Below, piece after piece: positions 10,107-21,539 of a stretch of 64,000 nucleotides of DNA. Source of the DNA: Culex pipiens pallens (taxonomy: Eukaryota; Arthropoda; Insecta; Diptera; Culicidae); assembly GCF_016801865.2 (NCBI RefSeq), contig NC_068937.1, positions 28,359,241-28,423,240 on the forward strand, read 5' to 3'. The translations under genes and the position numbers were made by a program. Below the pieces are notes generated by a model. It saw only the letters and a program-made list of their open reading frames with translations. It had not been told where the DNA came from and did no database searches. Each line of letters starts with the position of its first letter. Position 1 is the first letter of the stretch.

Positions 10107-12042
10107 GAGCAATTCTCTACAAAACCGGCCGATTTCGACCATTTTTATTTTTTGTATTTTTTGATTTGGCTCAAACTTTGTGGGGGCCTTCCCTATGACC
10201 AAAAAAGCCATTTTGCATCATTAGTTTGTCCATATAAATTTCCATACAAATTTGGCAGCTGTTCATACAAAAATGGTACGTAAATATTCGAAAATCTGTA
10301 ACTTTTGAAGAAATTTTTTGATCAATTTGGTGTCTTCGGCAAAGTTGTAGGTATTGTTAAGGACTATTTAGAAAAAAATAGGTACACGGAAAAAAAAATT
10401 TCCCGATTTTTTTATTAACTTTTTTTTCACAAAAACTCAAATTCCCAAAATACGTATTTTTTGATTTTCGAGATTTTTTTATATGTTTTAGGGGACAAAA
10501 ATCCGCAACTTTTGAGCTATAGAGAAACATGGTCAAAAAATCTGCCGCCGAGTTATGATTTTTTGAAAAACTGGTGATTTTTGGAAAAAATCGAAATTTC
10601 ATACATAAAATTTTTTTGACCTCATTTTTTTATGCAAAATTAAATTTGCAATCGAAAATTACTTTACAGATTTTTTGATAAAGGGCCCCGTTTTCAAGAT
10701 ATAGCCACCAAAAGTTTGATTTCAGCGAAATATTTGCAGTTTTTCGATTTTTAAAAATAGTGACCATGAGTGACCATTTCTAAAAATATTTTTTTTGAAA
10801 AGTTCAGAAAATTTGCTATAAAATTGTCTAAGAGACATTGAAGATTGGACCTCTGGTTGTTGAGATACAGCGGCTTAAAGAAAAAGAAACACGAAAATTG
10901 AAGTTTTCTAAGTCTCATCCAAACAGCCCACGATTTTCTAATGACGATATCTCAGCAACTAATGGTCCGATTTTCAATAATAATACATGAAACATTCTTG
11001 AAATTTTCCGATCTTTTCGAAAAAAATATTTTCGAAATTTTTAAAACAAGACAAACATTTAAAAAGGGCGTAATATTGAATGTTTGGCCCTTTTGAAATG
11101 TTAGTCTTGATTTAAAAAAAAATGAAATTATTGTTTTCGAAAAGATCGGAAAATTTCACGAATGTTTCATGTATTATTATTGAAAATCGGACCATTAGTT
11201 GCTGAGATATCGTCATTAGAAAATCGTGGGCTGTTTGGATGAGATTTAGAAAACTTCAATTTTCGTGTTTCTTTTTCTTTAAGCCGCTGTATCTCAACAA
11301 CCAGAGGTCCAATCTTCAATGTCTCTTAGACAATTTTAAAGCAAATTTTTTGAACTTTTCAAAAAAAATATTTTTAGAAATGGTCACTCATGGTCACTAT
11401 TTTTAAAAATCGAAAAACTGCAAATATTTCGCTGAAATCAAACTTTTGGTGGCTATATCTTGAAAACGGGGCCCTTTATCAAAAAAATCTGTAAAGTAAT
11501 TTTCGATTGCAAATTTAATTTTGCATAAAAAAATGAGGTCAAAAAAATTTTATGTATGAAATTTCGATTTTTTCCAAAAATCACCAGTTTTTCAAAAAAT
11601 CATAACTCGGCGGCAGATTTTTTGACCATGTTTCTCTATAGCTCAAAAGTTGCGGATTTTTGTCTTCTAAAACATATCAAAAAATCTCGAAAATCAAAAA
11701 ATACGTATTTTGGGAATTTGAGTTTTTGTAAAAAAAAAGTTAATAAAAAAATCGGGAAATTTTTTTTTCCGTGTACCTATTTTTTTCTAAATAGTCCTTA
11801 ACAATACCTACAACTTTGCCGAAGACACCAAATTGATCAAAAAATTCCTTCAAAAGTTACAGATTTTCGAATATTTACGTACGATTTTTGTATGAACCGC
11901 TGCCAAATTTGTATGGAAATTTATATGGACAAACTAATGATGCAAAATGGCTTCTTTGGTCATAGGGAAGGCCCCCACAAAGTTTGAGCCAAATAAAAAA
12001 ATACAAATAAAATCCATTTCCGGTTTTGGTAGAGAATTGCTC
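10107..12042. mobile_element. 1.9-kb foldback element (giant palindrome)
   Basis: Two arms of about 0.93 kb (10107 to about 11040, and about 11095 to 12042) are near-identical inverted copies around a loop of some 50 bp. The ends are GAGCAATTCTCTAC and its complement. Mirror images of one 81-codon open frame lie in the arms (10357-10602 minus and 11556-11801 plus) and differ at two residues, which shows the arms' high identity. The frame is low-complexity and is not called a gene. ATAT flanks both sides and may be a short target duplication. Element class uncertain. Confidence 0.8.
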
Positions 12043-12213
12043 ATATATCGTTTTTGTATGGACAGCTGAATTTGTATGGAAAATTATATGGACAAACTAA
12101 TGACGCAAAATGGCTTCTTTGGGCATGCCGAAGGCAACAAAAAAGTTTCAGACGGATTAAAAAATACAAAAATTAAAATTAAAGAAAAAAGACCGATTTC
12201 GTAGAGAATTGCT
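12043..12213 (+). repeat. Partial extra copy of the foldback terminus
   Basis: Directly after the palindrome a second, diverged terminus repeats TTTTTGTATGGACAGCTG, GGACAAACTAATGACGCAAAA and, at its end, CGTAGAGAATTGCTC. The order of blocks matches the right arm. It is a tandem partial copy or the remains of a second insertion. Confidence 0.5.
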
Positions 12214-12249
12214 CAAAAACAAATGAGTAATTTTTTGGGGTGTGGCCAT

Positions 12250-14660
12250 TCTTTCCTGAGTAGTCTTGATCGATTTTCAAGAGAGAGATGGTACTGAATT
12301 GAACATTTCAGCACTTGTTTAAAAAAAGTTATACTCCTAAAAAAAAACTCGTTTCAGAACTCGATTTTTCACCACTCGTCGGATGCATTCAACTCTGGTA
12401 GGTCAGTACAACCGAACCAATTTGTACCGATACGCCAATTGTCTAGCTGCCCAAAGTTCGCGTCCCTCTTCGACTTCCCCACAGTCCAGAACTTCCAGGT
12501 TCACTCTCGTTCGTGCCGCTAGATCAGCCTTCGGATAAGACAGCTTTACATTCCTGGTTCATCCCGGGCATGCACGGAATCCTGCGCGCAATCGAAGACC
12601 CTTTTCTCCGTGATCATTCCTCACCCTAACTGGGTGTCTCGCCCACTCATTACCAAGGGGGTAGAAGAGGGGGGGGGGCACAAGTAACAAATTTCAATTT
12701 AATTCTTTTCGCCACCTCCATCCATCGCAATCATATCCCAGAGGTGCGTGGACCCAATTTCGACCTATTTCAGCTTAGGACCAAATTAGGGTACACTAGA
12801 CCCAAAACGGGCACATTTGCTCGTGTTTCGTGTTGGGAAAATTCCTCGCTTCTTGAGAAGCATTTTCTGCACGCTCAAAAAGGAGATTCGCGCCGGACTT
12901 CACAGGAGATCCCCGATGGACAAAAGGAGGCATGCTTTTGTGTGCCTTATTCGCGCCACGGGAAGCGACGGTGTTTGCTGTTGTGGAATGGCACAGTGGC
13001 CATTTCATTGGGTCGTTTTCATTAGTTAATGGCCAGGAAGGGAGGGGAGGCAGCTTCTTGAAATTCAACCAAGTTCTAGTTCCAGCACACAAGGTCGCAT
13101 GTGCCACACCAATTTGCATTGATATCTACTTTAATCCTTCCATTCCGGTAGCGGCAGTGTTGCCAGGCCAAGCGTTCTTACAAGCGTTTTGTCGCCATTC
13201 AGCGGACGACGACGGGTACAAATTGTGTGTGCTGCTGCCGGTTTGCTAGTTCGTTTGGTATTATATTACACGTGGCCATCAGGGCACTTAAGAAATGAGA
13301 GGCTCCAAATTGGCAATATATCACTATCAAGGGCAGCACTCCCGGCCCGGAATGCTCTTGAACTCTCTACTGGTATTACGATTTCGCACGCTTCATTATG
13401 GTCAACATTATTAGGGTGATTTACTTGGTTTATTCGTGTAATTTATTTTGTTTAGATTTTTTTGTGTTTTGTGCCAGCTTATAGTTAAAAGCATCCTTTT
13501 CGAGTAAAGTTTTGAAACTTCATTGGAAATTTTGAAAGAATAACTCTTAAATTTGGCGTAATTTTCATGACCTTTTACCAATTAACCCTTTCAAACTCCT
13601 TTCACTCCAAATCCGATCAACAGTAAGTCAAACCCAGCAGTGCCACTTAACTTTTTCCAGCAGCATCCACGGAAAAGCCAGCCAGTTTCGCGAGACTTTA
13701 ATCAATCAGCGTCAGTCGCGGAAATCCCCGCGGAGAGTGCTGGCTGGATTCCACTCTATCTTTCTCTCAAAAAGAAACGACCAACAATGTTCAATTAAAA
13801 GTTGGTGCACTCAAGAAATCTCACGAACTTCAATTAAAATTTTCGTCATAGTTTTGCGTTTTTCCTTTTTCCCCCTCCCCCCAATAAAAGTTGCTTGATA
13901 TCACAACCTTCATACCTTTGCTGCTGCTCTCAACTCCCCCGCACTTGAATGAGATGCGCATCCGGAGAGTTGGAGTTGAAGCTGCACGACGACGAAGACT
14001 CCGACCTGGACGGAATATCTCCAAGATTTATGGCATTATGATGGAAGCTGAGCGGGCGGTGTTGTGGGCAAGAAAAACAAAACGAGAAAAAGGTTGAAAA
14101 GTTGACCACGACTATCTGTGCGCTCTTTCTCCACCTACTAACTAATTGAGCTAAATGTAGGTAATTTCAATTATAACGAGCTCTCTGCGTCCCGCCGCGG
14201 TTTTGATCCGGCGTTGTTCCGCCGCGCCGCGGATGGGAAGTTCTCGAGGAAAGTTTTAGTTTTTTTATTAATTTGATGTGTTTTCCGATATTTTTTTGTT
14301 CTGTTCAATACAATCTATTAATAGATTGTATAACGAAAAACAACTTAATTCGATGAAACATAAAAAATAACATTCTCAAAAAAAATCTGAAGTGCAACTT
14401 TACAAAAAAAATGTCAAAAACAAAAAAACTTATTTATTTGATTTTAAGATGCATTGAAATGTTTTACATTTTTCAAAATGTCATTAAACATTGTTTTATA
14501 TCAATATTTTCTAATTGATTCCTTTCTTATAAAATGTCCTGAGCAAAACATAAATTTTCATTTCAAATCAAATTCGATACCGTCATCTGGGGCGAATCGG
14601 GACTACAGTCTGAACAGAGACAGCAGTGTTTAGAGCATTTAATGGTTTTAAATTTGGAAA
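12250..14660. other. Low-copy region, GC-richer blocks, no gene recognised
   Basis: The block at about 12370-13420 and another at 13600-14250 have more balanced base composition. Several overlapping open frames (up to 107 codons) run on both strands without domains. A CCAGCCAG...CTGGCTGG inverted pair brackets about 65 bp near 13678-13746. This looks like host intergenic or intronic DNA. I see no exon I can defend. Confidence 0.35.
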
Positions 14661-14666
14661 TAGATA

Positions 14667-15192
14667 GCATAGCATAGCATAACGGGTCTGCACCACGCTG
14701 TAGGGGGTGCCACAATGGTCAATTCAATATTCTTAGACAATTTGATTGCTGCCCGGTACAACCAAGAATATCTAAGAACGTAAATTTCCACACTGTGCTC
14801 CAAGGCTACGCCCATACAGTCCCGTGGGGATTTGGGAGGGGATGTTTTTGTTGTTCACTAGTGGCAAAAGTGCAGGGAACCCATGCGACTTTTAAAAGTG
14901 TACGGAATATTTTTGGGAGGTTTGGAATGGGGGTTAGAGGAATTTCATCGGGCCGATGAAAATGGTAGAATGCGTAATGTATTAAATGATTTGGATGTTT
15001 GTAAGTGTAAATGTGAGTCTGTAGTGTATTATCTAATAAGCATATAGTTTTGTTATAATAATAAATAATAAATTTAGTAAAACGAATAAATATAATAAAT
15101 ATGATAAATATAATCAAAATAATTCCAGGAAGCTGTTAAAAAAATAGCAGTTATTAAAAATATAAATGCTCCGGATGGCTCCCATGAGCGTC
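14667..15192 (-). mobile_element. Non-LTR retroelement 3' end with (TATGC)n tail, copy A
   Basis: Read on the minus strand, the fragment ends ...GTGGTGCAGACCCGT and then TATGC repeats, a simple-sequence tail of the kind many LINEs and SINEs carry. It matches 22481-22984 (opposite orientation) over about 500 bp, including an ACTAGTGGCAAAAGTGCAGG block (plus strand, A-box-like GTGGCAAAAG). No reverse-transcriptase frame is present, so it is a 5'-truncated copy or a SINE. Family not named. Confidence 0.5.
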
Positions 15193-15361
15193 ATGGTTTT
15201 AAATTTGGAAATAGATGTACACATTTTGTTGGTCTGTTCTAACAGAAATCAACCAGAAAAATTAAAATATGTTGCTTGTCCCAGTTGACGGTACCTTTTT
15301 GCCTTTCAATTTACAATTTAGCAAATTTTAAGATTTTGCAAATAAATGTTTTTTTGTTTTA

Positions 15362-16420
15362 AAAATTTCTTTACGAAATCAACCAATTTCGACCATTTTT
15401 GTATTTTTTTTTAATTTGGCACAAAGTTTGAGCCATTCATTGGTTCCCCCATACAAGGCTCCATACAATTTTGGCGTGAATATTCGAAAATCTGTAACTT
15501 TTGAAGGAATTTTCTAATCTATTTGGAGACTTGGGCAAAGTTGTTGGTTCTCATCAATAACTATTCAAAAAAAAGTTACAGTCATCCCTCATATTCGGAA
15601 CAGTTTACAGATCGGCCAATGTTCAAAAAATCATAGCAAATCGGTAATTGAACTTAATGATTCGCTTTTACCTTCATTTGAAAGCTTTTCATGCGATCTT
15701 TCGAATGCTGTATCGAACAACTGCAAATTTTAACTTTTATATCAAGTTTTTGAAGAAAAACTTTGACCCTTGAAATCCACAAATTCGGAACACTTTTTTC
15801 TTACGGATGTAAACAAACTTTGGATCTCTCCAGGAGTACATATTTGTAACAAAATAATGACTTCACACACTGCAACCAGTGAAACTCAAGCTTAGTGATG
15901 TGTTATCCATGGTCTGATAACTTTTTTTGGTGAAAATATTAGTTAAATTCAGGTGTTCCACAATTGTGGGAGGCACAATAACATCCCACAATCATGGAAC
16001 AGGCAATTTGGAGGCAGTGTTTTGCTGCTCTGGATAAAATAGTCTTGAAGTGAAGTTTTTTGTTCAAAAAGTACTACTTTTACTAGTGAAATAGCAAGAA
16101 AATGTCCAAATAAAGGTCCTAAAAATAGTAAGGTCGAGAGAAAAGCTGCATTTGGCATGCTAGTGACAAATTATCACAAAAGTGTTCCGAATGTGTGGGT
16201 GTTCCGAATATATGAGATGACTGTACGCGGAACAAAATTGCCGTTTTTTCAATTAACTTTTTTCAACAAAAAATTAATTTTCAAAAATGCAAAATTTCAA
16301 TTTTTGAATTTTTTTTTATATTTTTCTGGTGCAAAAAGAGCAACTTTTGAGCCATAGAGAAGCAGACAGAAAAATATTGCCGCCGAGTCATACTTTTTTT
16401 TAAAAAACTTTTAGCAAAAA
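15362..16420 (+). repeat. Foldback-family relic split by a TA MITE
   Basis: The left half (15362-15588) contains CCAATTTCGACCATTTTTGT, ATTCGAAAATCTGTAACTTTTGA and the equivalent of TTTGGTGTCTTCGGCAAAG. The right half (16224-16420) resumes with CGCGGAACAAAATTGCCG and CCGCCGAGTCATA, which follow in the same order in the 10107 palindrome. The 635-bp MITE at 15589-16223 interrupts it exactly at a TA. Confidence 0.5.
15589..16223. mobile_element. MITE with CAGTCATCCCTCATATTCGG ends, TA duplication
   Basis: The left end CAGTCATCCCTCATATTCGG and the reverse complement of the right end CAGTCATCTCATATATTCGG form the inverted repeat, each flanked by TA. CAGT termini and TA duplication fit Tc1/mariner-pogo (inference). 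A 69-codon minus-strand frame inside has no domain. The host repeat on both sides is continuous once the insert is removed. Confidence 0.65.
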
Positions 16421-16454
16421 AAAATAAATTTTAGTTTTTTTTTTAATTCGGTTT

Positions 16455-16910
16455 AGGCCGATGCAAATAGTTTGTCCCTCGGCTCTGGCCGGGGTCGCGG
16501 GAGGTGCAAAAAAATAAAAAAATATAAATATTAATATATTAAGCCATAGTTTCTACATTTGCATAGAAAAAATGTTTTAAAATGCATTTAAGACTAGTTC
16601 AAATGTTTTGCAATCATTAGTTTTCAAAAAAAATGTTAGATTTGACGAAAACAAAAATTTTAGCGAAAAAAAAACATTTTGTGATAATAAACATCGCAAA
16701 TTTTCAAAAACTCAATAGATTTTTAAATCAACCAAAACATGCTAAAAATGATACTAAACGCAGGAGAATGCATTTTTAAATTGATTTCAGCTGATTGCAC
16801 TTCAAATTCCATTGAATTTTTTTGAGAAAAATATTTTTTCCGCCCCTTGATTTTTCAGGCCAACTTTGAAAGGGTAGAGACAAAAACTTTATTTAAAATT
16901 TTTACCAGTC
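16455..16910 (+). mobile_element. MITE, AGGCCGATGCAAAT family, uninterrupted copy
   Basis: It starts TTTAGGCCGATGCAAAT and ends TTTTTACCAGTC. The better preserved 51931 copy ends TTTGTACCAGCCTAA, the approximate inverse of the start. The copy is continuous through TGTTTTGCAATCATTAG (16603-16620), the very site where the 51931 copy carries an 812-bp insert. Its 3' end abuts a decamer array. Confidence 0.6.
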
Positions 16911-17110
16911 TTAAAGAAATTTAAAGAAATTTAAAAAAAATTAAAGAAATTTAAAGAAATTTAAAGAAATTTAAAGAAATTTAAAGAAATTTAAAGAAAT
17001 TTAAAGAAATTTAAAGAAATTTAAAGAAATTTAAAGAAATTGGAGGAAATTTAAAGAAATTTCAAGAAATTTCAAGAAAATTAAAGAAATTTAAACAAAC
17101 TTAAAGAAAA
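16911..17110. repeat. Decamer array (TTAAAGAAAT)n
   Basis: About 20 copies of a 10-bp unit, nearly perfect in the centre and decaying to the right. The array starts at the exact 3' end of the MITE at 16455-16910. Confidence 0.9.
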
Positions 17111-17172
17111 TTTAATGGAATTAAATAATATTTTATGAAATTAAATAAAATTTAATGAAATTATATAAAATT

Positions 17173-17968
17173 TAAATTAAAGAAATGAAAAGAAATGAAA
17201 AGAAATGAAAAGAAATGAAAAGAAATGAAAAGAAATGAAAAGAAATGAAAAGAAATGAAAAGAAAGGAAAAGAAATGAAAAGAAATGAAAAGAAATGAAA
17301 AGAAATGAAAAGAAATGAAAAGAAATGAAAAGAAATGAAAAGAAATGAAAAGAAATGAAAAGAAATGAAAAGAAATGAAAAGAAATGAAAAGAAATGAAA
17401 AAAATGAAAAGAAATGAAAAGAAATGAAAAGAAATGAAAAGAAATGAAAAGAAATGAAAAGAAATGAAAAGAAATGAAAAGAAATGAAAAGAAATGAAAA
17501 GAAATGAAAAGAAATGAAAAGAAATGAAAAGAAATGAAAAGAAATGAAAAGAAATGAAAAGAAATTAAAAGAAATGAAAAGAAATGAAAAGAAATGAAAA
17601 GAAATGAAAAGAAATGAAAAAAAATAAAAGAAATGAAAAGAAATGAAAAGAAATGAAAAGAAATGAAAAGAAATGAAAAGAAATGAAAAGAAATGAAAAG
17701 AAATGAAAAGAAATGAAAAGAAATGAAAAGAAATGAAAAGAAATGAAAAGAAATTAAAAGAAATTAAAAGAAATGAAAAGAAATTAAAAGAAATGAAAAG
17801 AAATGAAAAGAAAAGAAAAGAACTAAAAATAAATAGAAGCAAATTAAAGCTAATGAAAGCAAATGAAAACAAATGAAAGCAAATGAAAACAAATGAAAAC
17901 AAATGAAAACAAATGAAAACAAATGAAAACAAATGAAAACAAATGAAAACAAATGAAAACAAATGAAA
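17173..17968. repeat. Decamer arrays (GAAATGAAAA)n then (CAAATGAAAA)n
   Basis: About 64 copies of GAAATGAAAA run to about 17815, followed by a transition zone and about 13 copies of the CAAATGAAAA variant. The unit is one base from the previous array's. The 281-codon minus-strand open frame (17177-18022) is only translation of this array (Phe/Ser-rich, 10-residue period) and is not a gene. Confidence 0.92.
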
Positions 17969-18044
17969 AAAATAAATGAAAAAAAATCCAAAAAACATTA
18001 AAAAAAATAAAATTGCTCGCATTTTTGTAACACTTCATTAATTC

Positions 18045-18380
18045 CAACCATTGGTCCTGATTGCTCAAAAAAAACTCAGTCACTCGCGAGCACAAATCTA
18101 AAGCAATGAAAAAACTGCTCTGATGAATTCCTACCGTTTGTCACTTCCACATCGATCGCTACTGATCACTCTCTCTTTGCTCTCCCTCCAATCGGGTAGT
18201 ACAGCGAATGGTTCAGAGGGACTGATTTTGTGAAGTCGCTCAAAGCTGACTGAAAATAGTTTGCGATCGGCTTTGGTTTGATTATGCATGAAATTGCTTA
18301 AATCAATGTTATCAATAATATTTTGCAATTTTGTTGTTTCCACTACATCAAAGGCACATTTGGCAGCAATTTCCACCATA
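18045..18380 (-). repeat. Dispersed repeat R1, copy 2, 82-codon open frame
   Basis: On the minus strand an 82-codon frame (18379-18131) reads MVEIAAKCAFDVVE, then QNIIDNIDLSNF, then KADRKLFSVSFERL, and ends SSDRCGSDKR. The copy at 6030-6320 encodes the same motifs in order but has a stop. No family is recognised. The open frame may be chance, a retrogene fragment, or part of an element's protein. Similarity continues past the stop codon, over GTGCTCGCGAGTGACT and AGCAATCAGGACC. Confidence 0.45.
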
Positions 18381-18384
18381 GATC

Positions 18385-20530
18385 AATTCCAGCTCAAATC
18401 AGGAATTTTTCTGGTACTTTTGTACTCGACCCTCTCCGATTTCAACGAAACTTTTTAGACATGTTATCCTAGGCCTATATAAGCCATTTTTGTGTATATG
18501 GAGCCAATTGTACTCGAAAATGACATTTGCTAAGCTATATAAAAATTTACTAAACGTCAAAATTTTCAAAAACCAACAGTGGGAATCACTTCCCCAGACA
18601 ATTTTACATAAAAGTTTCCATATTGACCATTGTCCTATGTCCAATCCTTGTAAAGATACAGCGGTTTTAAAAATAAAAATGTTGAAAAAATAGGTTTTTT
18701 TGGTGATTTTTGGCAATTTCTTTATGACAGACTTGATTTTTTAGTCTCGAAAATATTTTTACCGGAAAGCAAAAGAAAAAAAATAAAACAAATAGTTTTA
18801 AACTGTTTTCACAGAGACTTCCCAAGAATTGTTTCAACCCCCAAATACGGGGAATCACTGAGAAAAGTGCACAAATCTCTTCGGGGCCGGCCTGAAACTG
18901 GAGTGGGTACTCACGGCGAACTGCCAACGTGAAGTAATAAAAACCTTTAAAAATATAAATGATCTGTTGAAATAAATAGTAGGAAATAATTAATAGCAAA
19001 AATATGAAAACGAGCCAACGCAGAGAGATGGGTCGAGACATGAAATTGCAGCATTTATCTTTCAATTAGAGCCATAAGACCAATGGGTTCGCCCCGGCTG
19101 GGAGGTTTGTGAGCGATGAGGTCTCTCGACGACCGGAGAACTGGTGGTCACGTTTCTGCAGTTCCCGCGGGCCGCCCATCAACTCTCGAGTTTCAACCTC
19201 TTTTTTTGCGAATCATTTGACGATTAGCAGGGGCAGGGTACTCCACCGACTCCAACTCCGGTGTTCCTGCGGGGTAAAACGTTGACAGGTTCGGGGCTCG
19301 GGAGATTTATGGCCCGTTGACGTTTATCGACTGGCCGCCAGCTCCGAGTTCCTCCGACAGCAAAGGTCGGAATTTGTTAAAGTTGATCCCGCGCAGGCCG
19401 CCGGCACTGGAAGTCTCGTCACGGCAGGTTTCGCACGCGGCCAACTCGCGGAAGGCTCGGGTCAGCGCAGAGGGCAATTGGATTAATTTTTCGCGGTGGC
19501 TCAGCCGGAGGTTTGCGAGGCTGCTGCTGCTGCCGTGTGGGTGGTCTTCGAAGAGGAGTCGGCCTGATGCGGTTTGTGGTGTAATTTGTTGAATTTGGGA
19601 ATACATTGTAAAGAAAATGGCACAAAATATGATTTGATAAAATATGATGTGATATCTTAAAGATATGAGAAGTGAGGAAAACTATTTTTTAATAACCTGG
19701 TTAGGAACGCATCAAGTAACCGGAATTTGCAAAACTGTTCCTTAGTTCTAACAATATCATTATCGACAATAAAAGACTATCTTTGGATTTAATCTAATAC
19801 CATCTGGTAGCATGTCCTAGTTCTTCAACAACCTTGACAACAACATCGTTATTTCAAGCACCGTAGCCCTGTCTAAGGCGTATAAAAGCATTATTATTAA
19901 ACATATTATCATCTTATTAGTCGATTAGCAATTTCTCATCCTCAGCAACCTTGGCCTTCTCCGGACGGAACAAGTGCTGCTGTTACCCCCTTTAGGTTGC
20001 TTGGATGCTTTATCTTGGCACATAAAACACAGCTGCTGACTCGGAAAAATTGCCACCAGATGCCTAGACAACCAGCAGACTCGCCTGGGCTGCGTTACTT
20101 GGCGGATTCGTCGCCGTCGTCGTTTGTTCGTGAAAATGAGTGTCTGCAAAGTTTCAACGTGGTGATAACACAGTAGGCCATCAGCAGCAGCAGCAGCAGC
20201 ACCGGCGTTCCTGTTGACGCCCGCGGGAATGAGTTTTCCGCAGCAGGCTGAAATCAAAGGGAATGAAGAATACGGCTCCAGTGATTCTCATGAATTTGAG
20301 TAAATGGCTTGAAGTTTTAAAGATCGATTTCCAGCCAACACGACACTCCCGAGGGCACATATTATGAAGTTTCGAAATTTATATTGCAATTGTGTAACGA
20401 GGGGGAGTGGCGTCTAGAATTTTAAATTTTTGCGTTACGTAATAAAAGAACACTCCCGTAAAATATCTGTTCTTAATACGAGATTCGTGTAAAATTCATT
20501 TGTGAAATACATCTCTAGAACTATGGGTGA
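18385..20530. other. Low-copy region with GC-rich islands at 19080-19600 and 19920-20400
   Basis: Open frames of 91-110 codons occur on both strands and mirror each other (19307-19606 minus and 19317-19592 plus), which argues against coding. The minus-strand frame at 19925-20257 includes an alanine run from a CAG/CTG repeat (20180-20199). No domain or splice structure is recognisable. Candidate host single-copy DNA. Confidence 0.35.
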
Positions 20531-20534
20531 CCAT

Positions 20535-21016
20535 TAGGGTGCCCAGAATATGGAACTTTTTTTCATAACCTCGCTCCACAAGCTGAATATTGTTCCTTGA
20601 CATATTTTAGGACTCTGGGCCAAATATGAGCAAAATCGGTCATCATTTACCCATTCATACTCGGAGGTGAAGTTTGTATGGGAAAAATCAAAAAAAAATG
20701 GAAAACCCAAGTTTCTTACGGTTTGGTCTGCACGGTGCGCTTCTTCTATCCAAATATTCCCAAAAGTGATTTTCTTATTGAAAATTAAATGCTACAACTT
20801 TGTAGAACATACCAAAACTGTAAAACTCGATCCTGAAAAGTTATTAGCGATTTAAAAAAGTCATTTTTGTATGGAAAACTTTTTTTACACCAACTTTAGG
20901 CTCGAGTATCAATGGAATCTCATCCAATTTCGCTCAAAATTTACAAAGATGCTTAAATTAACCCAAAAACCGTTTTTCGCTTGTGGAGCAGGGGGTCATT
21001 TTTTCTGGGCACCCTA
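20535..21016. mobile_element. hAT-like MITE, copy 2, 8-bp target duplication
   Basis: Same ends and interior as 8937-9426. The flanks are GTGACCAT (20527-20534) and GTGAACAT (21017-21024), an 8-bp duplication with one later mismatch that again fits nTnnnnAn. Length 482 bp, non-coding. Confidence 0.75.
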
Positions 21017-21296
21017 GTGAACATTCACAATTTCGAATAGTGGAATATCTTTTCACTAACTAAATGGATATAAGAATAGTTTTGAAAGTGAGAGTCTCAT
21101 AATTGTTAGATTTAGTGTAATTCAAACCAATCCATCCGTGAGGTCGAGTGAATTAAAAATCCGCATAGTAAATAAATAAAAAATATGTATCAAAATTTCG
21201 TCAAAAAAATCAAATGGCGTCGACAGGTGCAATCTCTATTTTTTGCTGAGTCCAATTAAAAAAATGCTAGATTTTGCACAGTGCTTCAGAGTGCTC

Positions 21297-21509
21297 GTGG
21301 CGCAGGGGTAGCGGCTTCGGCTGCCGATCCCGATGATGCTATGAGACGCGGGTTCGATTCCCGCCTTATCCACTGAGCTTCTATCGGATGGTGAAGTAAA
21401 ACGTCGGTCCCGGTTTCTCCTGTCTCGTCAGAGGCGCTGGAGCAGAAATCCCACGTTAGAGGAAGGCCATGCCCCGGGGGGCGTAGTGCCAATAGTTTCG
21501 TTTCGTTTT
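21297..21509 (+). mobile_element. Intact tRNA-derived SINE with 12-bp target duplication
   Basis: The head carries an A-box-like GTGGCGCAGGGGTAGCGG and a B box GGTTCGATTC (21351-21360), the two internal RNA polymerase III promoter elements. The tail ends in GTTTCGTTTCGTTTTT. TTCAGAGTGCTC is directly repeated at 21285-21296 and 21510-21521. At 213 bp with a clean duplication it looks full length and fairly recent. A minus-strand 68-codon frame across it is a shadow. Confidence 0.8.
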
Positions 21510-21539
21510 TTCAGAGTGCTCAAAACTTCAATTTTGTTT

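Noticed and set aside
10357..11801. Two copies of an 81-codon frame, suggesting a duplicated gene
   Set aside because: They are mirror images in the arms of the palindrome, Lys/Phe-rich from A/T tracts, with no domain.
17177..18022. A 281-codon Phe/Ser-rich minus-strand frame that looks like membrane segments
   Set aside because: It is the (GAAATGAAAA)n decamer array; hydrophobicity comes from TTT/TTC codons.
19307..19606. Paired 99- and 91-codon frames on opposite strands
   Set aside because: Mutual antisense shadows in GC-richer DNA; neither is supported by motif or structure.
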